NCBI GenBank assembly: GCA_035632055.1
Contig: DASQHO010000049.1
Location: 1-45,593 of the forward strand
Direction: 5' to 3'
DNA length: 45,593 nucleotides
DNA from: REEB95 sp035632055
GTDB lineage: Bacteria > Pseudomonadota > Alphaproteobacteria > ATCC43930 > CGMCC-115725
A program made the position numbers and the translations under genes. The notes beneath the pieces are model-generated. The model saw only the letters and a program-made list of their open reading frames with translations, had not been told where the DNA came from and ran no database searches. Positions 1-8,113 of this stretch are shown here, in pieces (the first letter of the stretch is position 1; each line of letters starts with the position of its first letter).

Positions 1-99
1 CGCAACCAGCTAACATTATCGGGCTTGAAAATCATGTCGATCTCGACGAAATCTTGTAGAGGGAAACGCCCGATTGATCAATGGCGGGCAACCCGGACC

Positions 100-624
100 A
101 TGCCGCTCGCCGCACTCTTCAACCACAAATCCCGCGCCGCCGTTCAGGCGCTATACGGCGCTATCGTTGCCGCCGCCCGCGACCCGGCGTTTTACGCCAA
201 TTGGGGCGTGCCGGACACACTCGACGGCCGGTTTGAGCTGATTGCGTTGCACGCTTTTCTGGCCCTGCGCCGGCTCAAGCAGGCTGATGACAGCGCCGCC
301 TTCGCGCAGGCACTGTTCGACACAATGTTTGCCGATCTCGACCGCAATCTGCGTGAAATGGGCGTCGGCGATCTGAGCGTCGGCCGTCAGGTAAAGACGA
401 TGGCCAAAGCGTTCTACGGCCGGATCGTCGCTTATGAACGCGGTCTTGCCGGCGACGATAGCCTCGATGACGCGCTGCGGCGCAATCTTTACGGCACGGC
501 GTCACCATCCGCGGCACAGGTTGCGACGGCGGCCGCTTATACCCGCCGCCAGGCGCAAGCGCTCGATGCGACGCCCATCAGTCAACTGCTGGCCGGCGAA
601 TTCCCGTTGGTACAGGATGGCTGA
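100..624 (+). CDS. Ubiquinol-cytochrome c chaperone family protein (CBP3-like)
   Basis: Related to the CBP3/UQCC1 family, which helps assemble cytochrome b into the bc1 complex at the inner membrane. The 174-aa product begins MPLAALFNHKSR and carries the family-type features: an early aromatic segment (FYANWGVPDTLDGRFEL), a helix rich in Ala, Leu and Arg, and a segment with VGRQVKTMAKAFYGR. The reading frame is open further upstream to 25, but the ATG at 100 gives the usual family N-terminus and length, so I prefer it. It overlaps the next gene by 8 bases (ATG at 617), consistent with co-transcription into the DUF177-rpmF-plsX-fabH block, an arrangement common in alphaproteobacteria. The family call rests on remembered similarity, not a search. 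Confidence 0.8.
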   Translation: MPLAALFNHKSRAAVQALYGAIVAAARDPAFYANWGVPDTLDGRFELIALHAFLALRRLKQADDSAAFAQALFDTMFADLDRNLREMGVGDLSVGRQVKTMAKAFYGRIVAYERGLAGDDSLDDALRRNLYGTASPSAAQVATAAAYTRRQAQALDATPISQLLAGEFPLVQDG

Positions 625-1156
625 GATGGACGTCCCACGCGCAACCGAATTCGCCCGGCCGATCGAACTGTCGCGCCTTAACCATGGCGAGCAGCGCTTC
701 GCGATCAACGCCAACGCGTTGGAACGGGCTGCGCTCGCGGCGCGCTTTGGGCTCGTCAGCCTCGACGGGCTCGAAGCGGCGGTGCGCCTCGACCGCATCG
801 CCGGCGGACTCGTCCGGCTTGAGGCGGATTTTAACGCCGACGTCGTCCAGACCTGTGTTGTCACGCTCGAGCCGGTGCGGAACCGCGTCGCCGAAAGTTT
901 CGCCGTGCTTTACGGCGAAGGCGGCGAGGCACGCGAGGTAACGCTCGATGGCGAGGCCGAAACCATCGAGCCGATCGTCGGCGGCGTGATCGATATTGGC
1001 GAGGCCGTCGCCCAGCAACTATCGCTTGCGCTCGACCCGTTTCCACACGCGCCTGGCGCCGCGTCGGTGCAGCTCGCGGCGAGCTCCGATGTGAGTGCCG
1101 ATTCCCCATTTAATGTGTTGGCGCGCCTGCGAAACAAGAACGATTCCAAAGACTAG
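617..1156 (+). CDS. yceD: DUF177 (YceD-family) protein
   Basis: A 179-aa DUF177/YceD-family protein. The family sits directly upstream of rpmF across bacteria and plants and is implicated in 23S rRNA or large-subunit biogenesis; the biochemical role is not settled. The central segment DVVQTCVVTLEPV matches the family's conserved cysteine-containing C-(V)-T-L-x-P core, followed by the acidic stretch EPIVGGVIDIGEAVAQQLSLALDPFP. The C-terminus ends in NVLARLRNK, the usual NPFAVLAKLK-like tail. ATG 617 overlaps the upstream stop; a second ATG at 626 is an alternative. rpmF follows after an 83-base gap that contains a hairpin. Confidence 0.85.
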   Translation: MAEMDVPRATEFARPIELSRLNHGEQRFAINANALERAALAARFGLVSLDGLEAAVRLDRIAGGLVRLEADFNADVVQTCVVTLEPVRNRVAESFAVLYGEGGEAREVTLDGEAETIEPIVGGVIDIGEAVAQQLSLALDPFPHAPGAASVQLAASSDVSADSPFNVLARLRNKNDSKD

Positions 1157-1201
1157 CCAGGAGGGTTGCGGGAGCGCGGGTTTTTAGCTACTGAAACGCG
1201 C

Positions 1202-1228
1202 GTGCCCCCGTCCGCGGGGCGCTTTTTT
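1202..1228 (+). terminator. Hairpin plus T6 tract just upstream of rpmF (terminator or attenuator)
   Basis: A GC-rich stem (GCCCC at 1204-1208 with GGGGC at 1216-1220, extended by one G-U and one G-C pair) has a 7-base loop and is followed at once by six T residues at 1223-1228. It has the form of a Rho-independent terminator but lies inside a conserved co-transcribed block, 12 bases before the rpmF ATG. Partial termination or attenuation is therefore as likely as a full stop. Structure judged by eye only. Confidence 0.45.
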
Positions 1229-1239
1229 CGAGTGATCCC

Positions 1240-1428
1240 ATGGCCGTTCCGAAGAAGAAGACCAGCAAGTCGCGCCGCAACATGCGTCGCGCCCATCACG
1301 CGCTCAAGCCGTCGAGCTACGTCGAGTGCCCGAACTGCGGTGAATTGAAGCGCCCGCACCATGTTTGCCTGGCGTGCGGACATTACGACGAGCGCGAAGT
1401 GATTTCGGTGAAGACGGAAACGGCGTGA
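1240..1428 (+). CDS. rpmF: 50S ribosomal protein L32
   Basis: Ribosomal protein L32 of the large subunit, 62 aa. It starts with the conserved basic stretch MAVPKKKTSKSRRNMRRAHH. The zinc-ribbon cysteines are intact as two CxxC pairs (C30/C33 and C43/C46), so this is the zinc-binding (C+) form. The length is typical for alphaproteobacterial L32. The ribosome-binding site is weak (GAGTGA just before the ATG), and a terminator-like hairpin ends 11 bases upstream. plsX follows after 25 bases, giving the yceD-rpmF-plsX-fabH order that ties ribosome supply to lipid synthesis. Confidence 0.97.
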   Translation: MAVPKKKTSKSRRNMRRAHHALKPSSYVECPNCGELKRPHHVCLACGHYDEREVISVKTETA

Positions 1429-1453
1429 CGGACGCCGCTGCCGGAGACGGATC

Positions 1454-2503
1454 ATGACTGGCCGCATCGTCATTGCGCTCGATGCGATGGGTGGCGAACG
1501 CGCCCCCGAGATGGTCGTCAAAGGCGCCGCGATCGCTCAGCAACGGTTTCCACAAGCCGAGTTCCTGTTCTACGGGGTGGACGAGCGCATTCGCGCCCAT
1601 CTGGCCAAGCAGCCGAAATTGGCGCAGCACGCCATTGTCCATCACACCGACGAATTCATCACCGATGATGTGAAGCCATCGGTAGCGTTACGCGGTGGAC
1701 GCCGGTCGTCAATGCGGCTGGCGATCGACGCCGTAGCGGCGGGCGAGGCGGACTGCGTCGTCTCGGCCGGCAACACAGGCGCCCTGATGGCCATGGCCAA
1801 GTTTGCGCTCAAAATGATTCCGGGGATCGACCGGCCTGCGATCGCCTCGTTCTTTCCGACCCAGCGCGGCGAAAGCGTGATGCTTGACCTCGGTGCCAAC
1901 GTTGCCTGTGATTCCGAAAACCTGGTCCAATTCGCGTTACTCGGCGACGTGTTCAGCCGCACCGTGCTCGGCATCGGTACGCCCAGCGTCGGTTTGTTGA
2001 ACGTCGGTGCCGAGGATCAGAAGGGTAACGACGCGGTGCGCGGCGCGGCCATGCGGTTGCGCGGACCAGGCACGCCGATCCATTTCCATGGTTTTATTGA
2101 AGGCGACGACATTGCCGAAGGCACGGTCGACGTCGTCGTCACCGACGGCTTCACGGGTAACGTCGCGCTCAAGACTGCGGAGGGTACCGCGCGCCTGTTT
2201 GCCGAATTTTTGCATGCCGCGTTCAAAAATTCTTGGACAGCGCGTTTCGGCTATTTGTTCGCCTGGCGCTCGCTGACCAAGCTGCGCAAGCGCATGGATC
2301 CGAGGCGTTACAACGGCGCAGTGTTTCTTGGCATCCAGGGAATCTGCGTGAAGAGCCACGGATCGACCGACGAACTCGGCTTCGCCAACGCCATCGGCGT
2401 CGCCGCCGACATGGCGGTGAACGGGTTCCTGGAAAAGGTGCATGACGAAATGCTGCAGCTTGCAGCCGTCACCGTGTCCGATCAGACCACCGTGGCGCTG
2501 TGA
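1454..2503 (+). CDS. plsX: Phosphate acyltransferase PlsX
   Basis: PlsX converts acyl-ACP and inorganic phosphate into acyl-phosphate, the acyl donor used by PlsY to start phospholipid synthesis; it is peripheral to the inner membrane. The 349-aa length fits the family. Visible family signatures are the N-terminal IALDAMGGERAPEMVVKGA, the segment DCVVSAGNTGALMAMA, the NVGAEDQKGND motif and DVVVTDGFTGNVALKTAEG. It lies 25 bases after rpmF and its stop codon shares one base with the fabH ATG (TGATG), so the two are translationally coupled. Confidence 0.97.
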   Translation: MTGRIVIALDAMGGERAPEMVVKGAAIAQQRFPQAEFLFYGVDERIRAHLAKQPKLAQHAIVHHTDEFITDDVKPSVALRGGRRSSMRLAIDAVAAGEADCVVSAGNTGALMAMAKFALKMIPGIDRPAIASFFPTQRGESVMLDLGANVACDSENLVQFALLGDVFSRTVLGIGTPSVGLLNVGAEDQKGNDAVRGAAMRLRGPGTPIHFHGFIEGDDIAEGTVDVVVTDGFTGNVALKTAEGTARLFAEFLHAAFKNSWTARFGYLFAWRSLTKLRKRMDPRRYNGAVFLGIQGICVKSHGSTDELGFANAIGVAADMAVNGFLEKVHDEMLQLAAVTVSDQTTVAL

Positions 2504-3498
2504 TGAAGTTCCGCTCGCACGTTTTGGCCTGCGGCGGGTATCTGCCGGAACGGATCGTCACTAACGACGAACTCGCCGAAACACTGGACACGACCGATGC
2601 CTGGATCCGGCAGCGCACCGGCATCGCTCAACGTCATATCGCCGCCGAGGGCGAGCTGACCTCGGACTTGGCAACCAAGGCAGCCGAGCGCGCGCTCGCG
2701 GCAGCCAACCTCAAGGGCAGCGACATCGATCTGCTGATCCTCGCAACCGCGACGCCTGACAACACCTTTCCGGCGACCGCGACCAAGGTCCAAGCCCGTA
2801 TTGGCATGAAAGGCGGGTGCGCATTCGACGTTCAGGCGGTTTGCAGCGGCTTCATCTATGCGCTGGCGACCGCCGACAACTTCCTGCGCGTCGGCCAGGC
2901 CAAACGCGCTCTGGTCATCGGCGCCGAGACGTTTTCGCGCATTCTCGATTGGACCGATCGCGGTACTTGCGTGCTGTTCGGCGACGGCGCCGGTGCGATC
3001 GTGCTCGAGGCCAAGCCGACCAATGGCCATGCCGGCACAGGCTTGCGCTCCAACATGGAGCGCGGCGTACTCTCGACCCATCTGCATTCCGACGGTTGCA
3101 ACTACGGCATCCTCTATGTCGACGGCGGACCGTCACTCAATGGCCGCACCGGACACCTGCGCATGGTCGGTAAAGAGGTTTTCCGGCTTGCCGTCGAACG
3201 CCTCGCCGCGGTGGTCGATGAAGCCTTGGCGGCGAACGGATTGGTGGCCGCCGACATCGATTGGCTGGTGCCGCATCAGGCCAATAAACGCATTATCGAC
3301 GGCATGGGCCGCCGGCTCGGCCTGCCGGCTGAAAAAGTGGTGGTAACCATCGACCGCCACGCCAATACCTCGGCCGCGTCAGTGCCTCTGGCGCTTGCGG
3401 AGGCCGCCGGCGATGGCCGTATCCAGCCCGGGCACCTCGTCCTTGTCGAGGCAATGGGCGGCGGCATTACCTGGGGTGCGGGCCTGTTGCGCTGGTAG
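2503..3498 (+). CDS. fabH: 3-oxoacyl-[acyl-carrier-protein] synthase III (KASIII)
   Basis: FabH condenses an acyl-CoA primer with malonyl-ACP, the first elongation step of type II fatty-acid synthesis. The thiolase-fold catalytic triad is complete: Cys114 (in DVQAVCSGF), His258 (in PHQANKR) and Asn288 (in HANTSAAS). The glycine-rich C-terminal GGGITWGAGLLRW is typical. I use the ATG at 2503 (331 aa), which overlaps the plsX stop; a GTG codon directly before it at 2500 is an alternative. The 142-base gap to ihfA leaves room for a separate promoter for the next pair. Confidence 0.97.
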   Translation: MKFRSHVLACGGYLPERIVTNDELAETLDTTDAWIRQRTGIAQRHIAAEGELTSDLATKAAERALAAANLKGSDIDLLILATATPDNTFPATATKVQARIGMKGGCAFDVQAVCSGFIYALATADNFLRVGQAKRALVIGAETFSRILDWTDRGTCVLFGDGAGAIVLEAKPTNGHAGTGLRSNMERGVLSTHLHSDGCNYGILYVDGGPSLNGRTGHLRMVGKEVFRLAVERLAAVVDEALAANGLVAADIDWLVPHQANKRIIDGMGRRLGLPAEKVVVTIDRHANTSAASVPLALAEAAGDGRIQPGHLVLVEAMGGGITWGAGLLRW

Positions 3499-3640
3499 AC
3501 GGTCTGTCTTGTCGTCGGACGATTGTTCGACGTTGTCCCCAGGTTTCAAGATCAGCGCCCAAATTGCTGTAATTGCAAATCTTCCGCCTGCGCGTTAGGG
3601 TTTTGGAAAATCCGGGCGCAAATACCCAAGGGAGGCCGGC

Positions 3641-3967
3641 ATGGCGGGGCAAACGGTCACGCGCGCGCAACTGAGCGAGGCCGTCTATCAGGAGGTCGGA
3701 CTTTCCCGTAACGAGTCGGCCCAACTGGTTGAGACGGTTCTGAACGAGATCGCCGAGGCGCTGGCGCGCGGCGAAATGGTGAAGGTTTCGAGCTTCGGCA
3801 GCTTTGCCGTGCGCAAGAAGGGCCGCCGCATCGGCCGCAATCCCAAGACCGGCAAGGAAGTGCCGATCAATCCGCGGCGCGTCCTGGTGTTCCGGGCATC
3901 GCACGTGCTCAAGGACCAGATCAATAATACGCTGTCCAAGGCGAGCACCGGGACCAGCGTCGCATGA
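3641..3967 (+). CDS. ihfA: Integration host factor subunit alpha
   Basis: DNA-bending subunit of the IHF heterodimer, acting in recombination, replication and promoter architecture. The 108-aa protein has the HU/IHF fold: N-terminal helices (LSEAVYQEVGLSRNES), the conserved VKVSSFGSFAVR turn, and the DNA-intercalating beta-arm GRNPKTGKEVPI with Pro68 at the tip. A good ribosome-binding site (AAGGGAGG) precedes the ATG. Its stop overlaps the start of the MerR gene by four bases (ATGA), so the two are coupled, the usual alphaproteobacterial pairing. Confidence 0.96.
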   Translation: MAGQTVTRAQLSEAVYQEVGLSRNESAQLVETVLNEIAEALARGEMVKVSSFGSFAVRKKGRRIGRNPKTGKEVPINPRRVLVFRASHVLKDQINNTLSKASTGTSVA

Positions 3968-4401
3968 ATATGCGGCTGCCCGAAATGATGCCGGCGCCGC
4001 CGGCGGCAGGCCGGGGCAAGTCGGCGGACGCGTTCCGCACCATCAGCGAGGTCGCGACTGAACTCGAAGTGCCGCAGCACGTTCTGCGCTTCTGGGAGTC
4101 AAAATTCCCGCAGGTCCGGCCATTGAAACGTGCCGGCGGTCGGCGCTATTACCGGCCCGACGACGTCGCGCTGCTGCGCCGCATCCGCCAGTGCCTGTAT
4201 GAGCAGGGCTACACGATCAAGGGCGTGCAGAAGCTGCTGCGCGAAGGCGCGCTCAAGACCGACGATATTCCGCGCTTGATGCTTCCGACCACGGTTGCGG
4301 CGCGCGAAGGTGAGAAGGTCGACGATATGCGCCGCGAACTGTTCGACCTGCGGCGCGAGCTCATTGCCCTGCGCGAGGAATTGAAGAAGCTTCGGGGCTG
4401 A
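3964..4401 (+). CDS. MerR-family transcriptional regulator
   Basis: A 145-aa MerR-type DNA-binding protein. After an approximately 24-residue Pro/Ala-rich leader comes the winged helix-turn-helix: FRTISEVATELEVPQHVLRFWESKFP, then the wing GGRRYYRPDDVALLRRI. The C-terminus (DDMRRELFDLRRELIALREELKKLRG) is a coiled-coil dimerisation helix. No effector-binding cysteines are seen. It is translationally coupled to ihfA and is followed by tRNA-Pro, a conserved alphaproteobacterial order. The target genes and the signal are unknown. Confidence 0.92.
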   Translation: MNMRLPEMMPAPPAAGRGKSADAFRTISEVATELEVPQHVLRFWESKFPQVRPLKRAGGRRYYRPDDVALLRRIRQCLYEQGYTIKGVQKLLREGALKTDDIPRLMLPTTVAAREGEKVDDMRRELFDLRRELIALREELKKLRG

Positions 4402-4428
4402 GGCTAGTATCCGCCCCAAGAGTCCGGC

Positions 4429-4505
4429 CGGAGCGTAGCGCAGCCTGGTAGCGCATCAGCATGGGGTGCTGAGGGTCGTGAGTTCAAATCTCACCGCTCC
4501 GACCA
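4429..4505 (+). tRNA. tRNA-Pro (anticodon GGG)
   Basis: A 77-base cloverleaf. The acceptor arms CGGAGCG and CGCTCCG pair fully, with discriminator A and an encoded CCA at 4503-4505. The anticodon stem is TCAGC/GCTGA with loop ATGGGGT, placing the anticodon GGG at 4463-4465. The T-arm has GTGAG-TTCAAAT-CTCAC. GGG reads CCC and CCU proline codons. Confidence 0.97.
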
Positions 4506-4565
4506 ATTCTCTCCCTCGTTGCGCAGCAAAATTTCGATCAACTCCAAGGTTCTAAACGGCGAAGC

Positions 4566-4862
4566 TCATGTCTTTGGCGGAGTTTTAGCGCGTCGCCCTT
4601 CGGCGGCGGCTCGGCCTTTTTCCGTCAAACGGCAGATTTGCATCGCCGGGTTGAGCGGATTGGCGAACCACGGCTCGGCCCAGCCCGCATCGAGGCAGGC
4701 CTGAATGGTGCGATGATCGATTTCGCGGCCTTTGGCATCGAACAGCGGCAATTTGCCGCCCGGCTCGGTCAGGCCGCGTTGCAGCCAGGCGCGCTGGTTT
4801 GCGCTTGGGCTCGGCGGCCGGAGCGGCTTGGCCGGCGATGTCGGTTTGGGGTCCTCGGACAC
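4566..4862 (-). CDS. Small hypothetical protein (conserved WL-RGL / PGGKLPLFD type)
   Basis: A protein of about 98 aa with the block AWLQRGLTEPGGKLPLFDAKGREI followed by CLDAGWAEPWFANPLNP and CRLTEKGR. I recognise this as a conserved small hypothetical type in Hyphomicrobiales but know no function. The frame stays open far upstream over cutA, which is a shadow. I place the start at GTG 4862 (product beginning with SEDPKPTSP after the initiator), with ATG 4925 (119 aa) as the alternative. Neither has a clear, well-spaced ribosome-binding site. It faces tRNA-Pro tail to tail and is divergent from cutA. Confidence 0.65.
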   Translation of the reverse strand: MSEDPKPTSPAKPLRPPSPSANQRAWLQRGLTEPGGKLPLFDAKGREIDHRTIQACLDAGWAEPWFANPLNPAMQICRLTEKGRAAAEGRRAKTPPKT

Positions 4863-4976
4863 CTCCCACCCCCTGGATGTCGTCGTGCGGACGCGCCATG
4901 GTAGCCGCCCCTGGACAGGGCGCATAGACGCTCGATATCGGGGACGCGTGAACGTCATTATCGGCGGGAGAAAAGC

Positions 4977-5312
4977 ATGTCTGGGACAACCGTGATGATG
5001 GTCGTCGCGACGGCGCGCGAGCGCGTCCAGGCGGAAGAGATCGGCATCACGCTCGTCAAGGAGCGGCTCGCCGCCTGTGCCAATGTGCTCGATCACGTGC
5101 GGTCGTTCTATTGGTGGCAAGGCGAGATGCAGCAGGACACCGAAGCGCTGTTGATCCTGAAGACGACGGCCGAAAACGTCGAACGGCTGATCGCCCGGCT
5201 CAAGGCGCTCCACACCTATGATGTTCCGTGCATCGAGGCGATTCAGATTGCCACCGGCTATGCGCCGTATCTCGACTGGGTGCGTGCCGAAACCGCTGCG
5301 GCACGCACCTGA
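4977..5312 (+). CDS. cutA: Divalent-cation tolerance protein CutA
   Basis: CutA1-family trimeric cytoplasmic protein, 111 aa, ferredoxin-like fold. It is named for copper tolerance in E. coli but its exact role is unsettled. Family signatures: LVKERLAACANVL, the SFYWWQGEMQQDTEALLILKT strand pair, and the C-terminal HTYDVPCIEAIQIATGYAPYLDWV. AGAAAAG before the ATG is a weak ribosome-binding site. It stands alone on the plus strand, ending 5 bases from the convergent CoA-binding gene. Confidence 0.95.
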   Translation: MSGTTVMMVVATARERVQAEEIGITLVKERLAACANVLDHVRSFYWWQGEMQQDTEALLILKTTAENVERLIARLKALHTYDVPCIEAIQIATGYAPYLDWVRAETAAART

Positions 5313-5317
5313 CGGCG

Positions 5318-5764
5318 CTAGGCCGGCACGCGCCCGCTCAGCTGAGTCAGTTCGATTTTCGGGCAGCGGTTCATCACCACTTTGATGCCGGCCTGTTCCG
5401 CCTTGCGCGCCGCCGCATCGTCGCGCACACCAAGCTGCATCCATACCACTTTGGCGCGTTTGGCGATCGCATCGTCAACCACAGCACCTGCTTCCTCGCT
5501 GCGCCGGAAAACGTCGACCATGTCGATTGCCTCGGGGATTTCGGCGAGACAGCGATAGACCTTTTCGCCGAGAATCTTGGGCACGGCCGCGCGCGGATTG
5601 ACCGGAATGACGCGATAGCCGTGCGCCTGGAGAAACGCCATCACGTAATGTGACGGCCGGTTTGGACGCTCGCTGGCGCCGACCATGGCGATGGTGTGAA
5701 CGCTACGCAGAATGTTCCGCAGATAATCGTCGCTGTAATCGTCGTGATTCACCGGTTCTCCCAA
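5318..5764 (-). CDS. CoA-binding domain protein (YccU-like)
   Basis: A single-domain CoA-binding (Rossmann-type) protein of 148 aa. The nucleotide-binding segment TIAMVGASERPNRPSHYVMAFLQ is followed by YRVIPVNPRAA and the later VVWMQLGVRDDAAARKAEQAG and VVMNRCPKIE motifs, as in the YccU family. The family resembles the CoA-ligase alpha subunit without a catalytic partner; its substrate is unknown. It overlaps the upstream crotonase-like gene by 16 bases if ATG 5764 is used, or by the GTGA overlap if GTG 5752 is the start (144 aa). Either way it is the second gene of a pair. Confidence 0.9.
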   Translation of the reverse strand: MGEPVNHDDYSDDYLRNILRSVHTIAMVGASERPNRPSHYVMAFLQAHGYRVIPVNPRAAVPKILGEKVYRCLAEIPEAIDMVDVFRRSEEAGAVVDDAIAKRAKVVWMQLGVRDDAAARKAEQAGIKVVMNRCPKIELTQLSGRVPA

Positions 5765-6552
5765 TGCGGCGGACGTTTTTGTAGAAATGCGTCGATGCCT
5801 TCCTCGGCGTCGCGCGCCATCATGTTGGTCACCATGACTTCGCTGGTGTAGGTGTATGCCGCGTCGAGGCCAAGTTCGGCCTGGCGGTAGAATGCTTCCT
5901 TGCCGATCTTCAGCACCAGCGGCGATTTCGCCGCGACGGTGCGCGCCAACTCGGTCACGGCGTCGTCGAGCCGGTCCGCAGGCACCACGCGATTAACCAG
6001 GCCAAGCCGTAGCGCTTCGTCGGCACCGATCGCCTCGCCGGTCAGGAGCATTTCCATCGCCGCCTTGCGCGGCACTACGCGCGACAGCGCCACCATCGGG
6101 GTCGAACAGAAGAGGCCGATATTGACGCCCGGCGTGGCGAAACGCGCTTCGGCCGCGGCAACCGCGAGATCGCAGCTCGCCACCATCTGACAACCGGCCG
6201 CGGTGGCCACGCCATGCACGCGGGCGATGACCGGCTTGGGCAGCCGCACGATGCTGGTCATCAGCCGGGTGCACTGCCTGAAAACCGCCTCGTAGTGTTG
6301 GCGGCCGGGATTGGCGCGCATCTCGCGTAGATCGTGACCGGCACAGAACCCGGGTCCATTCGCGGCAAGCACGACGACCTTGACGGTGCCGTCGCGTGCA
6401 ATGGCATCGAGCGCGCCCTGCAGCGCGTCCATCAACGCGATCGATAGCGCGTTGCGCGACGCCGGACGGTTCAGCGTCAGCGTGGCGATACCGTTGGCGT
6501 CGTGGCGCAGCAGAATGGCGTCGTCGGCCGGCATCGTGTCGCGGGCGTCCAT
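5749..6552 (-). CDS. Enoyl-CoA hydratase/isomerase (crotonase) superfamily protein lacking both catalytic Glu
   Basis: A 267-aa crotonase-fold protein. Fold markers are NRPASRNALS, the oxyanion-hole segments GPGFCAGHDLREM and HGVATAAGCQMVASCDLA, and a C-terminal trimerisation region ending KRPPHWENR. Aligned by eye to classical hydratases, the first catalytic Glu is Gln122 (AGCQMV in place of GGCEL) and the second is Gly142 (ATPGVNIG in place of a P-E motif). A standard hydration reaction is therefore unlikely. It resembles the ECHDC3-like subgroup, whose reaction is not well established. It is translationally coupled to the CoA-binding gene, suggesting a shared acyl-CoA substrate. Confidence 0.88.
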   Translation of the reverse strand: MDARDTMPADDAILLRHDANGIATLTLNRPASRNALSIALMDALQGALDAIARDGTVKVVVLAANGPGFCAGHDLREMRANPGRQHYEAVFRQCTRLMTSIVRLPKPVIARVHGVATAAGCQMVASCDLAVAAAEARFATPGVNIGLFCSTPMVALSRVVPRKAAMEMLLTGEAIGADEALRLGLVNRVVPADRLDDAVTELARTVAAKSPLVLKIGKEAFYRQAELGLDAAYTYTSEVMVTNMMARDAEEGIDAFLQKRPPHWENR

Positions 6553-6599
6553 GATCGCGGCTCTCCGTCAGGATCCACCCAACGGTAAGCGCGCCGGCG

Positions 6600-6630
6600 G
6601 GCCGCCGCCAAAAGGAATTTTTCGGCGGCC
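6600..6630. other. Nested inverted repeat between the MFS and crotonase-like genes
   Basis: Outer arms GGCCGCCG (6600-6607) and CGGCGGCC (6623-6630) pair perfectly and enclose an inner AAAA-GGAA-TTTT repeat at 6610-6621. It begins 13 bases past the MFS stop codon on the minus strand. No T-tract follows on that strand, so it is not a classical terminator; it may stabilise or help process the mRNA. Confidence 0.4.
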
Positions 6631-6642
6631 GCTATCGTGTGC

Positions 6643-8019
6643 TCATTGCACCGCTGGCTGGCCCAGGCGGCCCGCCAGCCGCGCCTCGTTCAGCCGCGAA
6701 ATCGAGTGACAGACGACAGCGCCGACGAGGAAGGGCAGGGCCGACCACATATACAGCTGCTGAATCGGCAGCGTCACGAACACGCCGCCAAGCAACGGCC
6801 CGACGATCGAACCAATGCGGCCGAGCCCGAGCTCCCAACCCGAGCCGTTAGCGCGCAGCGATGTCGGATAGACCATTGCGCCGGCGACGTTGATCGCGCT
6901 CTGGATGCCGAGCGCGCAGAAGCCCGCGAGGAACGTCACGACGAGCAGCAGCGGCACTGAGCCGGCCAGTCCGACGAAGCCGATCGAGCCGACGATCGGC
7001 ACGGCAAGGATGAAGAGCAGTGTGATCGGCTTGAAGCCGTATTTGTCGATCGGCCGGCAGATCACGAAGGCGCCGACCGTACCGCCGACCTGCAACGCGG
7101 TTCCCGCCGCCGCCGCAACCTGCAACGGCAGCTTCGACGCGGTCAGCAGCAGCGGCGTCCAGCTCAGCAGGAAGAAATAGCCCATGAGATTGAGGGCGAA
7201 GAGCAGCCAGAGCAGCGGCGTGATGAAATGCAGGCCGTCGCGGAAAAGATATTTCGGGTTGAAGCCGGGGTATTGCTTCTCGTCTTCGATGACGAAACGC
7301 GCATTGGGCGCGACCCTGACATCGGGCCGGATCTTGGCGATGAGCCTTTCCATGTCTTTGCGATGGCCTTCGTGGATCGCCATGTATTTGATCGATTCCG
7401 GCAGCACGAACCAGGCGATGGCTGCGATCACCAGTGGCGCGATACCGCCGATGAGAAAAATGATCTGCCAGCCGTGCGTCGGCACCAGCGTCGCCGCGAC
7501 GACGCCCGGAATGCCGGCGCTGATCGGCACCAAGCCGACGGCGATGATGGCGAGCGTCGAGCGCAGACGGCGCGGCGCGAACTCGATGTTCATCGCCACG
7601 ACGTTCGGAATCACGCCGCCGATGCCCACGCCGGCGACCAATCGTAACCAGAACAATTGCGTCAAGCTGGTCGAATACGCAGCGATCCAGGTGAAGATGC
7701 CGAAGACGACCATCGAGCCGATCAATGCTTTCTTACGGCCGTGGCGATCGCCGACCCAACCGAAAATTCCCGAGCCAACAAGAATGCCGACGAGGCTGGC
7801 GCTGAACACCGGTCCGAAGGCACCGCGATCGGTGATCGCCCACGATTTGGCGATCGCCGGCGCAGCGAAGCTGATGGCGCTGATGTCGTAACCGTCGACG
7901 AAGACGATGAACAGCGACCATACGATCAACAGGATGTTGATCGCGCTGAGGCCGCGCTCGTCAATCAAATGGGAAACTTGAACGACCTGCAGCGGCTGCG
8001 ATTGTCGGGCGTCGGCCAT
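6643..8019 (-). CDS. MFS transporter, aromatic acid:H+ symporter (AAHS)-like
   Basis: A 458-aa, 12-helix major facilitator. The AAHS-family signature DGYD lies in the first transmembrane helix (FIVFVDGYDISAISFAAPAI), and the loop 2-3 motif is GWVGDRHGRKKALIG. A long central cytoplasmic loop (about residues 210-255) separates the two six-helix halves. It probably imports a carboxylated, possibly aromatic, compound by proton symport; the substrate cannot be read from sequence. ATG 8019 is chosen because GGGGGAAAG lies 3-11 bases upstream; the frame continues upstream without family similarity. It precedes the crotonase/CoA-binding pair on the same strand after 90 bases, suggesting uptake linked to CoA-ester metabolism. 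Confidence 0.9.
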   Translation of the reverse strand: MADARQSQPLQVVQVSHLIDERGLSAINILLIVWSLFIVFVDGYDISAISFAAPAIAKSWAITDRGAFGPVFSASLVGILVGSGIFGWVGDRHGRKKALIGSMVVFGIFTWIAAYSTSLTQLFWLRLVAGVGIGGVIPNVVAMNIEFAPRRLRSTLAIIAVGLVPISAGIPGVVAATLVPTHGWQIIFLIGGIAPLVIAAIAWFVLPESIKYMAIHEGHRKDMERLIAKIRPDVRVAPNARFVIEDEKQYPGFNPKYLFRDGLHFITPLLWLLFALNLMGYFFLLSWTPLLLTASKLPLQVAAAAGTALQVGGTVGAFVICRPIDKYGFKPITLLFILAVPIVGSIGFVGLAGSVPLLLVVTFLAGFCALGIQSAINVAGAMVYPTSLRANGSGWELGLGRIGSIVGPLLGGVFVTLPIQQLYMWSALPFLVGAVVCHSISRLNEARLAGRLGQPAVQ

Positions 8020-8113
8020 GCTTTCCCCCTGTGGTGTATGCCGCCGGCGCTTTGCGCACGCCGTGTCGATGGTTCTATTGACGTGCGATTGTAAGGGAAA
8101 TTGCCCGAACGGC

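Noticed and set aside
4863..5444. Upstream extension of the small minus-strand hypothetical protein over cutA
   Set aside because: The extension is antisense to cutA, which is a clear gene; the recognisable protein block lies only in the last 98 residues.
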